A DNA stretch of 64,000 nucleotides from Carpediemonas membranifera (taxonomy: Eukaryota > Fornicata): assembly GCA_019828565.1 (NCBI GenBank), contig JAHDYR010000069.1:620001-684000 (forward strand), given 5' to 3'. The stretch's first letter is position 1. Every line of letters begins with the position of its first letter. The notes below the pieces were generated by a model. That model saw only the letters and a program-made list of their open reading frames with translations. It was not told where the DNA came from and ran no database searches. This document shows positions 19,819 through 29,745 of the stretch, in pieces. The translations under genes and the position numbers were made by a program.

Positions 19819-21006
19819 ATGGAAAAGACCCAAAAACGAGAAATCCTGATTGCAATTGCAAAAGAAGTATTCTACTTTCAACGCGATTGTGCTCAAGCCA
19901 TGCCTGTTGCGGTTTCAGAGGTGTGCTGGGCTATTCTGCCAGATGATATCCGAGCTCTCTACAAGAAGAAGCAAGCGATGGCTTGTTCTCTTCGTCATGC
20001 CCTTATCCACGCTCTGGATGGACTCGCCCCCTCGTCTTACCAGATCAACACCGAGGGTAAGGTCAAGGGTGTGTTCCTCAAGGACTTCGGCGAGATCAAC
20101 CTATCAAGGCTGCAGGACAACCTGCAGGCAGCATCAGGTACCACTAGCACTGTGGTATGGCAGCCTCCGGTTTCGCGCTACATCAGCATCCCCTTCCAGA
20201 CCTATTCGAAGAAGAAGGACAAGAGGGCTCGGAAACAGTCTCAACCCGCCCCTCAGTCGGTCGTAACTGTTCGTGACAATCTGGCCAGTGAACACAGACA
20301 GCGGGAAGCAGCGCACATCGACCAAGTCGCTTCCCAATTTTCCACATGTGTGGCGCAGGCAACGGCACTTATCCAGACAGGAATGAACCGGCGCCACGCA
20401 CTCGACAACTTCACTTATCAGCAGCTACGAAACTCATTGCGCATGTGTTGTGGGGTCTGTCACGATCCGATGAATCTGCTGCTGAAGATTGAGGACGACA
20501 ACTCCCTGCAGTGCCAACAATGCGAGAGGTACTTCCATTATAGCTGTGTCAGTGGCTACTTGGAGGAGCGAATGGCATACCCGGCATCTAACAGGGCCGA
20601 TAAGCAGAAGATATCCATCTGCGATGACTGTAAGGCAATCAATGGTAACGACGAGTGCTTTCATCGTACACCTCCAACCGAGACCACCCAAGCAGCGGAC
20701 TGTGGTAGAAGTATTAAGGATGGACCCAGCATGCTCTGCTACTTTTGTTCCAACTGGTTCTGTCCGGATCATATCGCGGACACCGTTTTTGACACTGGAA
20801 CTGACATGTTGAAGCGTCCTTCTCGTCGTGTTCCGGTGTGCGTGAATTGCTTTCCTCGCATTCAGAGAGGCCAGCGACAGTTCAACGGTGAGTATACCAA
20901 CGCTGCCCGCGCTATTACAGAGCCATTGACACTCGCGGATGACGAGGCTCGTGATGATGTCAGTATCCGCGAGGAGGTGAGTGATGAGGAGGATGACCAA
21001 GAGTGA
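19819..21006 (+). CDS. T cargo: zinc-finger protein, 395 residues, acidic tail
   Basis: ATG at 19819. The N-terminal ~200 residues are helical and basic, with no known fold. From about residue 212 there are Cys/His clusters of RING/PHD character: CCGVCHDP, CQQCERYFHYSC, CDDCKAINGNDECFH, then ADCGRSIKDG with CYFCSNWFCPDHI, and VCVNCFPR. They are enough for two or three zinc sites in a cross-brace arrangement. The C-terminus is very acidic (VSDEEDDQE). Such fingers read histone tails or serve as E3 ligases. It is the first gene inside T, on the same strand as the transposase-like gene, and could be a regulatory or DNA-binding helper of the element. The family is unrecognised. Confidence 0.6.
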   Translation: MEKTQKREILIAIAKEVFYFQRDCAQAMPVAVSEVCWAILPDDIRALYKKKQAMACSLRHALIHALDGLAPSSYQINTEGKVKGVFLKDFGEINLSRLQDNLQAASGTTSTVVWQPPVSRYISIPFQTYSKKKDKRARKQSQPAPQSVVTVRDNLASEHRQREAAHIDQVASQFSTCVAQATALIQTGMNRRHALDNFTYQQLRNSLRMCCGVCHDPMNLLLKIEDDNSLQCQQCERYFHYSCVSGYLEERMAYPASNRADKQKISICDDCKAINGNDECFHRTPPTETTQAADCGRSIKDGPSMLCYFCSNWFCPDHIADTVFDTGTDMLKRPSRRVPVCVNCFPRIQRGQRQFNGEYTNAARAITEPLTLADDEARDDVSIREEVSDEEDDQE

Positions 21007-21327
21007 TAAGTGGAATAAAATGAACGAATGACTGATGCGGCACATTCTGTTTACGCTATACGACGATTTTTAGAGAGCGCCAGAGAGGTGCTGCAGGGAG
21101 AGAGCTTGTGCTTGCGTATCCTGAGGGATGCGGGATGGGAGGGGCCGACGTAATTGGCCAATCCACGTTTGTGGATCACCTGGTGTCGTCCATACCGGGC
21201 GTCTCTCCGCCACAGGCTGTGTTGCTGCGCATGGAAAGCAGTGTTAACTGTGTTCTATTGCACGATAGCACGGGGTTATTGACTGATGCGGCACCTACCT
21301 TAAATTGCTCGTCATCCACAGTTGTGG

Positions 21328-22401
21328 ATGGACCGATATCGCGCTAAGCATCGCCAAGCACCTCTCAAAGGGCAATCATCCGCTCGACAAGATCATCACC
21401 TGTTCATTTCACCATGGAACGATGAGCAGCTCCGCATCCTTGGCGATAATGCGCGAGTTCTTCAGCTGCTCGCCATGATGGTCCCTTGGATGCGGAAGAT
21501 CTTGGCCTCGCCTGCATTTAACCCCGGGTGCAAGCCCAATAGCACCGAGAAGGACCTCCTCGGCAAAGAGCTCGAACAGGACGTGGATTCATCAAGAATC
21601 CTTCGTGAGATGTCCAATCGAGCGGCGTACAACAAAGCCCATGCCAAGATCATTCGTGATCTCGTTGAGTACCGGAACCGCGCAGCTCACAATGAGCTTG
21701 AGCCCGACACCCTGCCCAAGGTCCTGGAGCTGGTCGAGAGCTTGGCCCAGGCCTTCTCGGTTCCATTGCACGATAACGTCAGGGCGTTCATCGCGCTGCT
21801 TAAGTCGCCAGTGTCGCTCGTTGCGACAAGTGAACATCATGCTCTGACGAAGAAGGTCAGCATTCTTGAGGATGAGATTGAGAGGCTGCGTAGCGGCGGC
21901 CGTAAGACCATGCTCAGGCTGCCAGGTGTCAGGTCTCAGCCGGAGCCCACCACTTTGGAGCAGGCAACGATGACGACTACGGACTTCGGAGACCAGAACG
22001 CTGTGGACAAGGAGATGATGACGGAGCCCATCAGTTTGGACGAGGAGATGATGACGGACCAGGATGAGCCGAGGCCCAGGCCCGAAGACACGGGCAAGAC
22101 GCGCGGTACGCTCATGTCCCGCACACTGACTGCTAGCCAGGTGGACCAGCTAGCTATGGCCAGAACGCATGACCCCCCGCTTGTCCTGTCAGGACGTTGC
22201 ATCGTGTGCGGGGGCTCATGCGAGACCTCAGAGTGGGCTTGCCGTCGTACCTCAACGACGACACCCAAAGATCCTTGCCGAACGTTGATTCGGAAGGTTA
22301 GGACTGGGAATACTCGCGACGTCTCTGTCTACCTCACAGATGAGGCATTTGAGTGGGTCAAACGTCGCGATCAGACAGGCAAGAGAGCGAGACAGGAATA
22401 A
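21328..22401 (+). CDS. T cargo: HEPN-like protein with C-terminal Cys motif
   Basis: The first in-frame ATG is at 21328. Residues ~30-160 are all-helical and contain DLVEYRNRAAHNELEP, an R-N-x-x-A-H pattern like the RN(x)4H active-site signature of HEPN domains (often RNases or their inert partners). A short coiled coil follows (ILEDEIERLRSG), then an acidic Met-rich linker and a Cys cluster RCIVCGGSCETSEWACRR. The kinase-fragment ORF of T ends with a similar RRCIVCG...CDTCHKG cluster, suggesting a module shared by T proteins. The HEPN call rests on this motif alone. Its 3' end faces repeat R1. Confidence 0.5.
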   Translation: MDRYRAKHRQAPLKGQSSARQDHHLFISPWNDEQLRILGDNARVLQLLAMMVPWMRKILASPAFNPGCKPNSTEKDLLGKELEQDVDSSRILREMSNRAAYNKAHAKIIRDLVEYRNRAAHNELEPDTLPKVLELVESLAQAFSVPLHDNVRAFIALLKSPVSLVATSEHHALTKKVSILEDEIERLRSGGRKTMLRLPGVRSQPEPTTLEQATMTTTDFGDQNAVDKEMMTEPISLDEEMMTDQDEPRPRPEDTGKTRGTLMSRTLTASQVDQLAMARTHDPPLVLSGRCIVCGGSCETSEWACRRTSTTTPKDPCRTLIRKVRTGNTRDVSVYLTDEAFEWVKRRDQTGKRARQE

Positions 22402-22423
22402 ATGAATGTATATGTGCATGTCT

Positions 22424-22638
22424 GGGCCTCAGCGCTGTCGTTCAGGCCAATCCACGTTTGTGGATCCGTGCAGTTTATGGCTTATCGACCGGACATCTCC
22501 TGAACTGAGCGCCAGGGGGCGGAGGTGGCGTTGGCGTGGGGCGTGGAGGCGCTGGGGGCGGGGGTGGCGTAGATATTGGGCAATTACATAAAGTGCACGG
22601 TGCTTGGAATTTCATTCCAACCTCAAAATGGCGGGAAA
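22424..22638 (+). repeat. Repeat R, copy 1
   Basis: A ~215-bp unit with GGCCTCAGCGCTGTCG, GGCCAATCCACGTTTGTGGA (hairpin ATCCACGTTTGTGGAT), TGCAGTTTATGG, a G-rich tract encoding Pro-rich peptide on the other strand, and CAATTACATAAAGTGCACGG. Other copies: 24287-24500 plus, 25800-26013 minus, 27657-27871 minus. The core GGCCAATCCACG also occurs alone near 21157. Copies 1, 2 and the two inverted ones lie mostly at gene 3' ends. Confidence 0.85.
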
Positions 22639-22836
22639 GCATTATTGGAAGGAACTAGTGGCAGCTATGCGGTTCTTTATACTGCAAAAGCAACCAGCTG
22701 TCGTCAAAAAGCGCGCCATCTACCATCAATAACCAACATCTGCGTTGCACTCCACTGTTCTCGGTCGTTAATGCACAAAATCACTAAACAACATCAGAAA
22801 GGAACAAAAAGATAGATACTATAGACGTCCGTTTAC

Positions 22837-23553
22837 CTATTCAGCCAGGCGCAGGTACTGACGCGCCGTCTCTCGGGCAGAAGATATACCATGGAGGGAT
22901 GCGTTCTGGGCAAGGCGCTTGAACGACACAACGAACAGCGGAAGTCGCTCCCACTCTCCTTGGGCCCAGTAGTGATGGTCGTACTCGAGTGATAAATATT
23001 CGTAGGGGTGAATTGTTCGAACGCACACGAAGAAGAGAAGCGGGAGCAGTTTCGTCTCATCAGCAGCAACACGAACAAGAACGTGACCAATGTGGCACTG
23101 CACATTGGTCACGACCGGGTTGTCGTTGATGCGATGGACACCGATTGTTTCAGGGTTGGCGCTGACGCAAAACTGGGTTCCATCGATGAGGTAGTCGTAG
23201 TTACCATTTGACTGGCGCTCATGGATGACCTCACCAGCATAGACACCGACCAGAGAACCGACGTCGATTCGGTGCGACGAGATGACCCCTTGGCCAACAT
23301 CGGTGCCCATGAGGGACTTCTGTGGCTCAAGAAGGATCCCATCTGCGGTCTTAGCGATGCCGTTCTCAAGTAGTTCTTCGCCTGCATGCTCAGAGTCCGC
23401 CTTCTTGCCACCTGCACCGAGGAACTGCTCTCTATCCTCCTTAGAGAGCTTTTTCAGAGACATCAATTTCTCGTAATCATCTAAAGACATTGTAATGTTC
23501 TCCTCTTCCTCTGATCCATCTGTAGCAACATGCGGGATCATGATAGTGTGCAT
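22837..23553 (-). CDS. T cargo: SET-domain-like protein, copy 1
   Basis: The first in-frame ATG is at 23553. The N-terminal ~75 residues are acidic and helical (DDYEKLMSLKKLSKEDRE). Then comes a SET-like fold: GVISSHRIDVGSLVGVYAGE, NYDYLIDGTQFCVSANPE, GVHRINDNPVVTNVQCHI and RTIHPYEYLSLEYDHHYW. SET domains methylate lysines with S-adenosylmethionine. The usual NHSCxPN motif is replaced by NDNPVVTNV, while the Tyr of the final LEYD is kept. Activity is therefore doubtful. It is divergently paired with the gene at 23620, with only 66 nt between start codons, and its 3' end faces R1. Confidence 0.6.
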   Translation of the reverse strand: MHTIMIPHVATDGSEEEENITMSLDDYEKLMSLKKLSKEDREQFLGAGGKKADSEHAGEELLENGIAKTADGILLEPQKSLMGTDVGQGVISSHRIDVGSLVGVYAGEVIHERQSNGNYDYLIDGTQFCVSANPETIGVHRINDNPVVTNVQCHIGHVLVRVAADETKLLPLLFFVCVRTIHPYEYLSLEYDHHYWAQGEWERLPLFVVSFKRLAQNASLHGISSARETARQYLRLAE

Positions 23554-23619
23554 TCCTGTTGTCACTCACAATTGCGAAACTCGCTCTCTGTTCCATAACC
23601 TGCACATCGGATTTGAACG

Positions 23620-24222
23620 ATGACGACAGACAGCCAACAGTGGATCGCATTTGAGCATCTTGCGGCTCTATACACCACTATAAAGCGTGGTAAGATAGAG
23701 ACCGCAAGTCAATGCATCAACATGATCGAGGATTCCTGTGTGGAACGATTTGTGATGTTCTGGCTAACTACAGAGAACGCGGCGACGATTTACAACGAGA
23801 AAACGGCTGCTCTGCAGGAGAGCTATGGAGACGGAGTTGTGCGGTGCTCGGGTACGGACAGCATCACGAGAACAATATCATCTTCCTCTCGTGGTGTCGA
23901 GCATGTATCGAGCATTGAGCGAGCATCAAGCGTCATGCAGCGTCACTTGGAGTTCCTGCATTGGGGCAAGATCGCCCTTTCCTGTAGCGGCAGGACGCTA
24001 GCTGACTTTGCGACTCAGCACTTCCCCTTCCGTGTCTCTGATATTGAACGCAAGATTGTCTTCGTGATGGTCACCGTTCCCAATGAGTTCATGGTTTGGT
24101 ATAAGGCGCTTGTTGACGAGAAGATCGATGAAGAAAAGTTTACCTACTACATCATTTATCGTCTTAACTCCAGCGCGAAGGATCACATGGTTGTTAATGC
24201 CCTAACCTTCAAATATGAATGA
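23620..24222 (+). CDS. T cargo: unknown protein, 200 residues, copy 1
   Basis: ATG at 23620 (MTTDSQQWIAFEHLAALYTT). Predominantly helical, with a Ser-rich middle (TRTISSSSRGVEHVSS), no Cys cluster and no membrane segment. I recognise no family. It shares a 66-bp divergent intergenic region with the SET-like gene, which points to a common promoter, and it is duplicated with it in inverted orientation. The second copy carries a one-base insertion, so this one is the better representative. Confidence 0.55.
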   Translation: MTTDSQQWIAFEHLAALYTTIKRGKIETASQCINMIEDSCVERFVMFWLTTENAATIYNEKTAALQESYGDGVVRCSGTDSITRTISSSSRGVEHVSSIERASSVMQRHLEFLHWGKIALSCSGRTLADFATQHFPFRVSDIERKIVFVMVTVPNEFMVWYKALVDEKIDEEKFTYYIIYRLNSSAKDHMVVNALTFKYE

Positions 24223-24286
24223 TCAGAGAGAGTGATGTGGTTAAATGGATTGCAAATGAGTCTTTTTAATGTCTCACCACCTGTTT

Positions 24287-24966
24287 GGGCCTCAGCGCTG
24301 TCGTTCAGGCCAATCCACGTTTGTGGATCCGTGCAGTTTATGGCTTATCGACCGGACATCTCCTGAACTGAGCGCCAGGGGGCGGAGGTGGCGTTGGCGT
24401 GGGGCGTGGAGGCGCTGGGGGCGGGGGTGGCGTAGATATTGGGCAATTACATAAAGTGCACGGTGCTTGGAATTTCATTCCAACCTCAAAATGGCGGGAA
24501 AGCATTATTGGAAGGAACTAGTGGCAGCTATGCGGTTCTTTATACTGCAAAAGCAACCAGCTGTCGTCAAAAGCGCGCCATCTACCATCAATAACCAACA
24601 TCTGCGTTGCACTCCACTGTTCTCGGTCGTTAATGCACAAAATCACTAAACAACATCAGAAAGGAACAAAAGATAGATACTATAGACGTCCGTTTACCTA
24701 TTCAGCCAGGCGCAGGTACTGACGCGCCGTCTCTCGGGCAGAAGATATACCATGGAGGGATGCGTTCTGGGCAAGGCGCTTGAACGACACAACGAACAGC
24801 GGAAGTCGCTCCCACTCTCCTTGGGCCCAGTAGTGATGGTCGTACTCGAGTGATAAATATTCGTAGGGGTGAATTGTTCGAACGCACACGAAGAAGAGAA
24901 GCGGGAGCAGTTTCGTCTCATCAGCAGCAACACGAACAAGAACGTGACCAATGTGGCACTGCACAT
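24287..24966 (+). repeat. Direct duplication: repeat R copy 2 plus 3' part of the SET-like gene
   Basis: Same sequence as 22424-23105. It ends abruptly inside the SET-like coding sequence (minus strand, 24698-24965 is its C-terminal ~90 codons), where kinase-fragment sequence begins. Confidence 0.85.
24698..24965 (-). pseudogene. SET-like gene, truncated third copy
   Basis: Encodes only the last ~88 residues of the SET-like protein (from about NVQCHIGHVLVRVAAD to the stop) and lacks the cofactor-binding half. It is joined at 24966 to unrelated sequence that belongs to the kinase fragment. Confidence 0.75.
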
Positions 24967-25748
24967 ACCTTGTCTCGCGCTCAGTGATTCCTGCTGCACG
25001 CGACACCTCCAAGCTCGCGCGCATGACGGCAGGGGCTCTTTCCGTCACTTCTTATGTCGTGACACCTGCATCGGACATTTACTCTTGCGGTATTGTCATT
25101 ATGATGCTCGTTAACGGTCTCTCTAAGTCCCCCTTTGCCGCGAAGGTGACTGACATGGGTGCAAACATGGCGCAGATCGACAACAAGAAGAAGAAGAAGA
25201 TGCTGAAGCTTGGTAGCTTGCTGAACTGGTGCCAATTCTATGGTGGGCAGTTGCAGTTGTCACCTCAGGCACAGACACATTTCAAAGATTGCCTCGAGTG
25301 TGTCAACGTGAACTCTGAGCTCCCGATTCGCGGCACCACGCCACCTACTTGTCTCAGCCTGTACGACCTGGCAATGCAGATGCTCCACTTCGACCCTGCG
25401 AAGCGTCCCACTGCTGCCGAATGTCTTGACAAGCTCAAGGTCATCATGCGCGTGCATGAATGCGTCGCCAAGCCGAGTCCGCTTCTGTTAGATGATACAG
25501 AAGAGGTCACCCTGTCTGCAGCTCAGCGAAAGAGACTGACCGACTGCTGTCAGCGAGGGTTTGAGGGTCAAGTCTTCTATCGGCGCTGCATAGTGTGTGG
25601 TAGAGACCTTCATGGACGCGAGAACGTCAGCTGTGACACATGCCACAAGGGATACAGGCAGGTGAGCACCAATAAGTGCGCAAAAGGTGTGCGCGGAAGA
25701 CTGCACAGGCAGTTTATTGCAATGATTGAGCGGACGAAAAGAGATTGA
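24951..25748 (+). pseudogene. T cargo: protein kinase C-lobe fragment with Cys cluster
   Basis: The ORF has subdomain IX-like ASDIYSCGIVIMMLVNG and subdomain XI-like LAMQMLHFDPAKRPTAAECL, the C-lobe of a Ser/Thr or Tyr-like kinase. The N-lobe, HRD and DFG parts are absent because the sequence is cut at 24966 by the truncated SET-like copy. The C-terminus carries RRCIVCGRDLHGRENVSCDT and CHKG, like the Cys cluster in the gene ending at 22401. A full kinase gene was probably cargo before the inverted duplication removed its 5' half. It is unlikely to be active. Confidence 0.6.
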
Positions 25749-26190
25749 TACTTTCTGTGATGCAGGAATGAGATCAATGCTGCTGACAGGTCTCGAGATG
25801 GCATTTTGAGGTTGGAATGAAATTCCAAGCACCGTGCACTTTATGTAATTGCCCAATATCAACGCCACCCCCGCCCCCAGCGCCTCCACGCCCCACGCCA
25901 ACGCCACCTCCGCCCCCTGGCGCTCAGTTCAGGAGATGTCCGGTCGATAAGCCATAAACTGCACGGATCCACAAACGTGGATTGGCCTGAACGACAGCGC
26001 TGAGGCCCAAACAGGTGGTGAGACATTAAAAAGACTCATTTGCAATCCATTTAACCACATCACTCTCTCTGATCATTCATATTTGAAGGTTAGGGCATTA
26101 ACAACCATGTGATCCTTCGCGCTGGAGTTAAGACGATAAATGATGTAGTAGGTAAACTTTTCTTCATCGATCTTCTCGTCAACAAGCGCC

Positions 26191-26676
26191 TTATACCAAA
26201 ACCATGAACTCATTGGGAACGGTGACCATCACGAAGACAATCTTGCGTTCAATATCAGAGACACGGAAGGGGAAGTGCTGAGTCGCAAAGTCAGCTAGCG
26301 TCCTGCCGCTACAGGAAAGGGCGATCTTGCCCCAATGCAGGAACTCCAAGTGACGCTGCATGACGCTTGATGCTCGCTCAATGCTCGATACATGCTCGAC
26401 ACCACGAGAGGAAGATGATATTGTTCTCGTGATGCTGTCCGTACCCGAGCACCGCACAACTCCGTCTCCATAGCTCTCCTGCAGAGCAGCCGTTTTCTCG
26501 TTGTAAATCGTCACCGCGTTCTCTGTAGTTAGCCAGAACATCACAAATCGTTCCACACAGGAATCCTCGATCATGTTGATGCATTGACTTGCGGTCTCTA
26601 TCTTACCACGCTTTATAGTGGTGTATAGAGCCGCAAGATGCTCAAATGCGATCCACTGTTGGCTGTCTGTCGTCAT
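26191..26676 (-). pseudogene. T cargo: unknown protein, copy 2, frameshifted
   Basis: Same as the gene at 23620-24222 but with one extra T after EFMV (GGTTTTGG for GGTTTGG), giving a 161-residue product. One substitution (ENAATIY to ENAVTIY) also separates the copies. The lost tail is still present as sequence to about 26080. Confidence 0.75.
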
Positions 26677-26742
26677 CGTTCAAATCCGATGTGCAGGTTA
26701 TGGAACAGAGAGCGAGTTTCGCAATTGTGAGTGACAACAGGA

Positions 26743-27459
26743 ATGCACACTATCATGATCCCGCATGTTGCTACAGATGGATCAGAGGAAGAGGAGAACA
26801 TTACAATGTCTTTAGATGATTACGAGAAATTGATGTCTCTGAAAAAGCTCTCTAAGGAGGATAGAGAGCAGTTCCTCGGTGCAGGTGGCAAGAAGGCGGA
26901 CTCTGAGCATGCAGGCGAAGAACTACTTGAGAACGGCATCGCTAAGACCGCAGATGGGATCCTTCTTGAGCCACAGAAGTCCCTCATGGGCACCGATGTT
27001 GGCCAAGGGGTCATCTCGTCGCACCGAATCGACGTCGGTTCTCTGGTCGGTGTCTATGCTGGTGAGGTCATCCATGAGCGCCAGTCAAATGGTAACTACG
27101 ACTACCTCATCGATGGAACCCAGTTTTGCGTCAGCGCCAACCCTGAAACAATCGGTGTCCATCGCATCAACGACAACCCGGTCGTGACCAATGTGCAGTG
27201 CCACATTGGTCACGTTCTTGTTCGTGTTGCTGCTGATGAGACGAAACTGCTCCCGCTTCTCTTCTTCGTGTGCGTTCGAACAATTCACCCCTACGAATAT
27301 TTATCACTCGAGTACGACCATCACTACTGGGCCCAAGGAGAGTGGGAGCGACTTCCGCTGTTCGTTGTGTCGTTCAAGCGCCTTGCCCAGAACGCATCCC
27401 TCCATGGTATATCTTCTGCCCGAGAGACGGCGCGTCAGTACCTGCGCCTGGCTGAATAG
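26743..27459 (+). CDS. T cargo: SET-domain-like protein, copy 2
   Basis: Identical in translation to copy 1 at 22837-23553, in opposite orientation. It is again divergent from the unknown gene with the same 66-nt gap, and its 3' end faces R4. Confidence 0.6.
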   Translation: MHTIMIPHVATDGSEEEENITMSLDDYEKLMSLKKLSKEDREQFLGAGGKKADSEHAGEELLENGIAKTADGILLEPQKSLMGTDVGQGVISSHRIDVGSLVGVYAGEVIHERQSNGNYDYLIDGTQFCVSANPETIGVHRINDNPVVTNVQCHIGHVLVRVAADETKLLPLLFFVCVRTIHPYEYLSLEYDHHYWAQGEWERLPLFVVSFKRLAQNASLHGISSARETARQYLRLAE

Positions 27460-28148
27460 GTAAACGGACGTCTATAGTATCTATCTTTTGTTCCTTTCTG
27501 ATGTTGTTTAGTGATTTTGTGCATTAACGACCGAGAACAGTGGAGTGCAACGCAGATGTTGGTTATTGATGGTAGATGGCGCGCTTTTGACGACAGCTGG
27601 TTGCTTTTGCAGTATAAAGAACCGCATAGCTGCCACTAGTTCCTTCCAATAATGCTTTCCCGCCATTTTGAGGTTGGAATGAAATTCCAAGCACCGTGCA
27701 CTTTATGTAATTGCCCAATATCAACGCCACCCCCGCCCCCAGCGCCTCCACGCCCCACGCCAACGCCACCTCCGCCCCCCTGGCGCTCAGTTCAGGAGAT
27801 GTCCGATCGATAAGCCATAAACTGCACGGATCCACAAACGTGGATTGGCCTGAACGACAGCGCTGAGGCCCAAACAGGTGGTGAGACATTAAAAAGACTC
27901 ATTTGCAATCCATTTACTCAGTCCTCACCCTCTTACCACTTGTCTCGATCTCTGAATCATCCTCTATTGTGTTGTCCGCATGCTTCTGCTTTTCGGGCGA
28001 CTCTACATGAGTCACCCTTGCAGTGGACGTGGTTGTGGAGCACCCCCAGTGTCTCCACGTCCGCCACCAGCGCCAGATCCGCCACCATGCCCTACATCAG
28101 CACATTTGTGTATTTACTTTGTAAATTTGTCCTATTGCTATTGAAGCA

Positions 28149-29309
28149 ATGCGTTTCGAGAACTGGGAAGTCGTCATCACCTATGGGGCGGACAGTTCTC
28201 TTGGATCTATCATCACCGCTGTCTTAGACGAGTTTCTGCTCCGAAACCGCGACAAATCGTTTCGTTTAGACAGCAAGGAGCAGTGCTTGCGCATTCTCCG
28301 AGATTTCCTGACGTCATGTCCACTGAGGGTGACACATAGTGATGCTACGTTACGTAGTGCAGTCGTTAATGCTGATTGGAGCGCATTGATGAGGAATCAC
28401 AGCACTGCTCATGTGACTGTTACGCGAGTCGACAACGAGGCGAAGACGAAGAGCCTATACACGGCCATGGCAATTATCTGTGCCGTCGAGTTAGGGAAGA
28501 ATCGCTACGACCGACTCCGCCATGCATTTGTTTCAATGGCCTCCGACATGGGAGTTCGCCTTGGAATTCACACTCCACCGGTGGTAGACAGTCTCCAGAA
28601 TCTTGGGTATGACCTGCTGTCCATCCCAGCCATACGATCTGTTATATCAGACCCAACACTGATCGAGGACGTCAACGCGTTCACTCCTGAGCAGCCCGAT
28701 GTCTCTGGGCGTGATGGGGTGTCTAACCAAGAGCTTCAATGTCAAGCAGGAGCCGGTTTCACGCGTAGCGTGGAAGTCGCGGAGGCTTTTTACGTCCTAT
28801 ATGACCCAACCACCCACACCGACCTGCAAGAGACTCTCGATGAACACGACTGCCTCTTCGCTCACCACTTCGAGAAGATATCGGGGGAGTCACGGCTATA
28901 CATTTCGCATGATGATCCATCCAAGCTGCCGGAGATTCAGAGATTATGCCGGAACATGGGCATCATTCCGCGTGGAACAAAGAAATCTCACCGGATGGTG
29001 ATCAGCGCTCTGTCCTATGACCCTGTCGCCCAGATTAAGTTCATGCTGAAGTTCCCCGACCGAGTTCAGCGCGATATCAAGTCAAGCAAGTTCGTTCAAT
29101 CCGTCACTATTAACCCGGAGAGCCGACAGGAGGCTTATGGTCTTGAGATGCTCCTATGGTTTGATGGATATCGGGCCGACTGTACGGCGGTCAAATATCG
29201 CATAATTGATCGCGAGGGAGCAGCCCTACCACAGAAGATTACCCCACCCATGACGCTTCTTACATTTCAGGGCACAGAGAAGCTCATTCCTTCGTTCTTT
29301 GATGACATA
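28149..29309 (+). pseudogene. Transposase-like gene of T, N-terminal part (KDZ/Plavaka-like)
   Basis: ATG at 28149; ~387 residues up to the U insertion. The C-terminal part reads EMLLWFDGYRADCTAVKYRI, a hydrophobic strand ending in an Asp as in the first catalytic block of KDZ-type transposases (xDGx), then LLTFQGTEKLIPSFFDDI. The continuation at 33068 carries the expected LxICGDHKALQ block. Together they suggest a DD(E/D) transposase of about 850 residues. The assignment comes from block order, not from a database search. Even with U and one TA removed, the two parts are one base out of frame, so the gene looks dead as written. Confidence 0.45.
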
Positions 29310-29624
29310 CTGTTAAAAACGGGGTTTCGATGCCTGAGGAAGTCGTGAGGAAGTGAAAATGGCGATATCCGAAACTAGAACCCCTGAAGCCGATTTAAAT
29401 ACAACAGCAGGTGCTTTATAGATGAATAACGCATATCTTACATCGTTGTCGAGCATTATTTTGCTCATCGGCGAGTAAATAGGGAAACGCATTTTATGTA
29501 GTTGGTGAAAAGTGGTCGACATGACAAGCTGGTCTGTAAGCAAGCTCAGTACTACTGTTTATACATCCTCTCTTGGTTTCAGCTCTCAGCGATGTCACAG
29601 TCGCTGGGTTCTATTGATTCAATC

Positions 29625-29745
29625 ACACGATCTCGGGATTGGTGAAGTGCCCCAACTAACCAACCATACTGGGGTGCTATATGACCTTCATACAGCACCC
29701 GGATATGCTCGGCTAGATGGGGCACTTCATCAATCTTGAGATATA
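29625..29745. repeat. Imperfect foldback in U
   Basis: GGTGAAGTGCCCCAACTAAC on the left arm pairs with the reverse complement of GATGGGGCACTTCATCAATC on the right; GGGGTGCTATATGA pairs near the tip. The arms are about 55 nt each. Confidence 0.6.

Larger units (their letters stand above)
22424..24496 (+). repeat. Left arm of the 2.07-kb inverted duplication in T
   Basis: The segment R1 - SET-like gene (minus) - unknown gene (plus) - R2 is repeated in reverse complement at 25800-27871. Identity is very high by eye, with single-base indels (for example TTT against TTTT in the unknown gene). The centre (24497-25799) holds a truncated third SET copy and the kinase fragment. Confidence 0.9.
25800..27871 (-). 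repeat. Right arm of the 2.07-kb inverted duplication in T
   Basis: Reverse complement of 22424-24496: R3, unknown gene copy 2, SET-like copy 2, R4. The two arms are separated by 1.3 kb. Confidence 0.9.
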
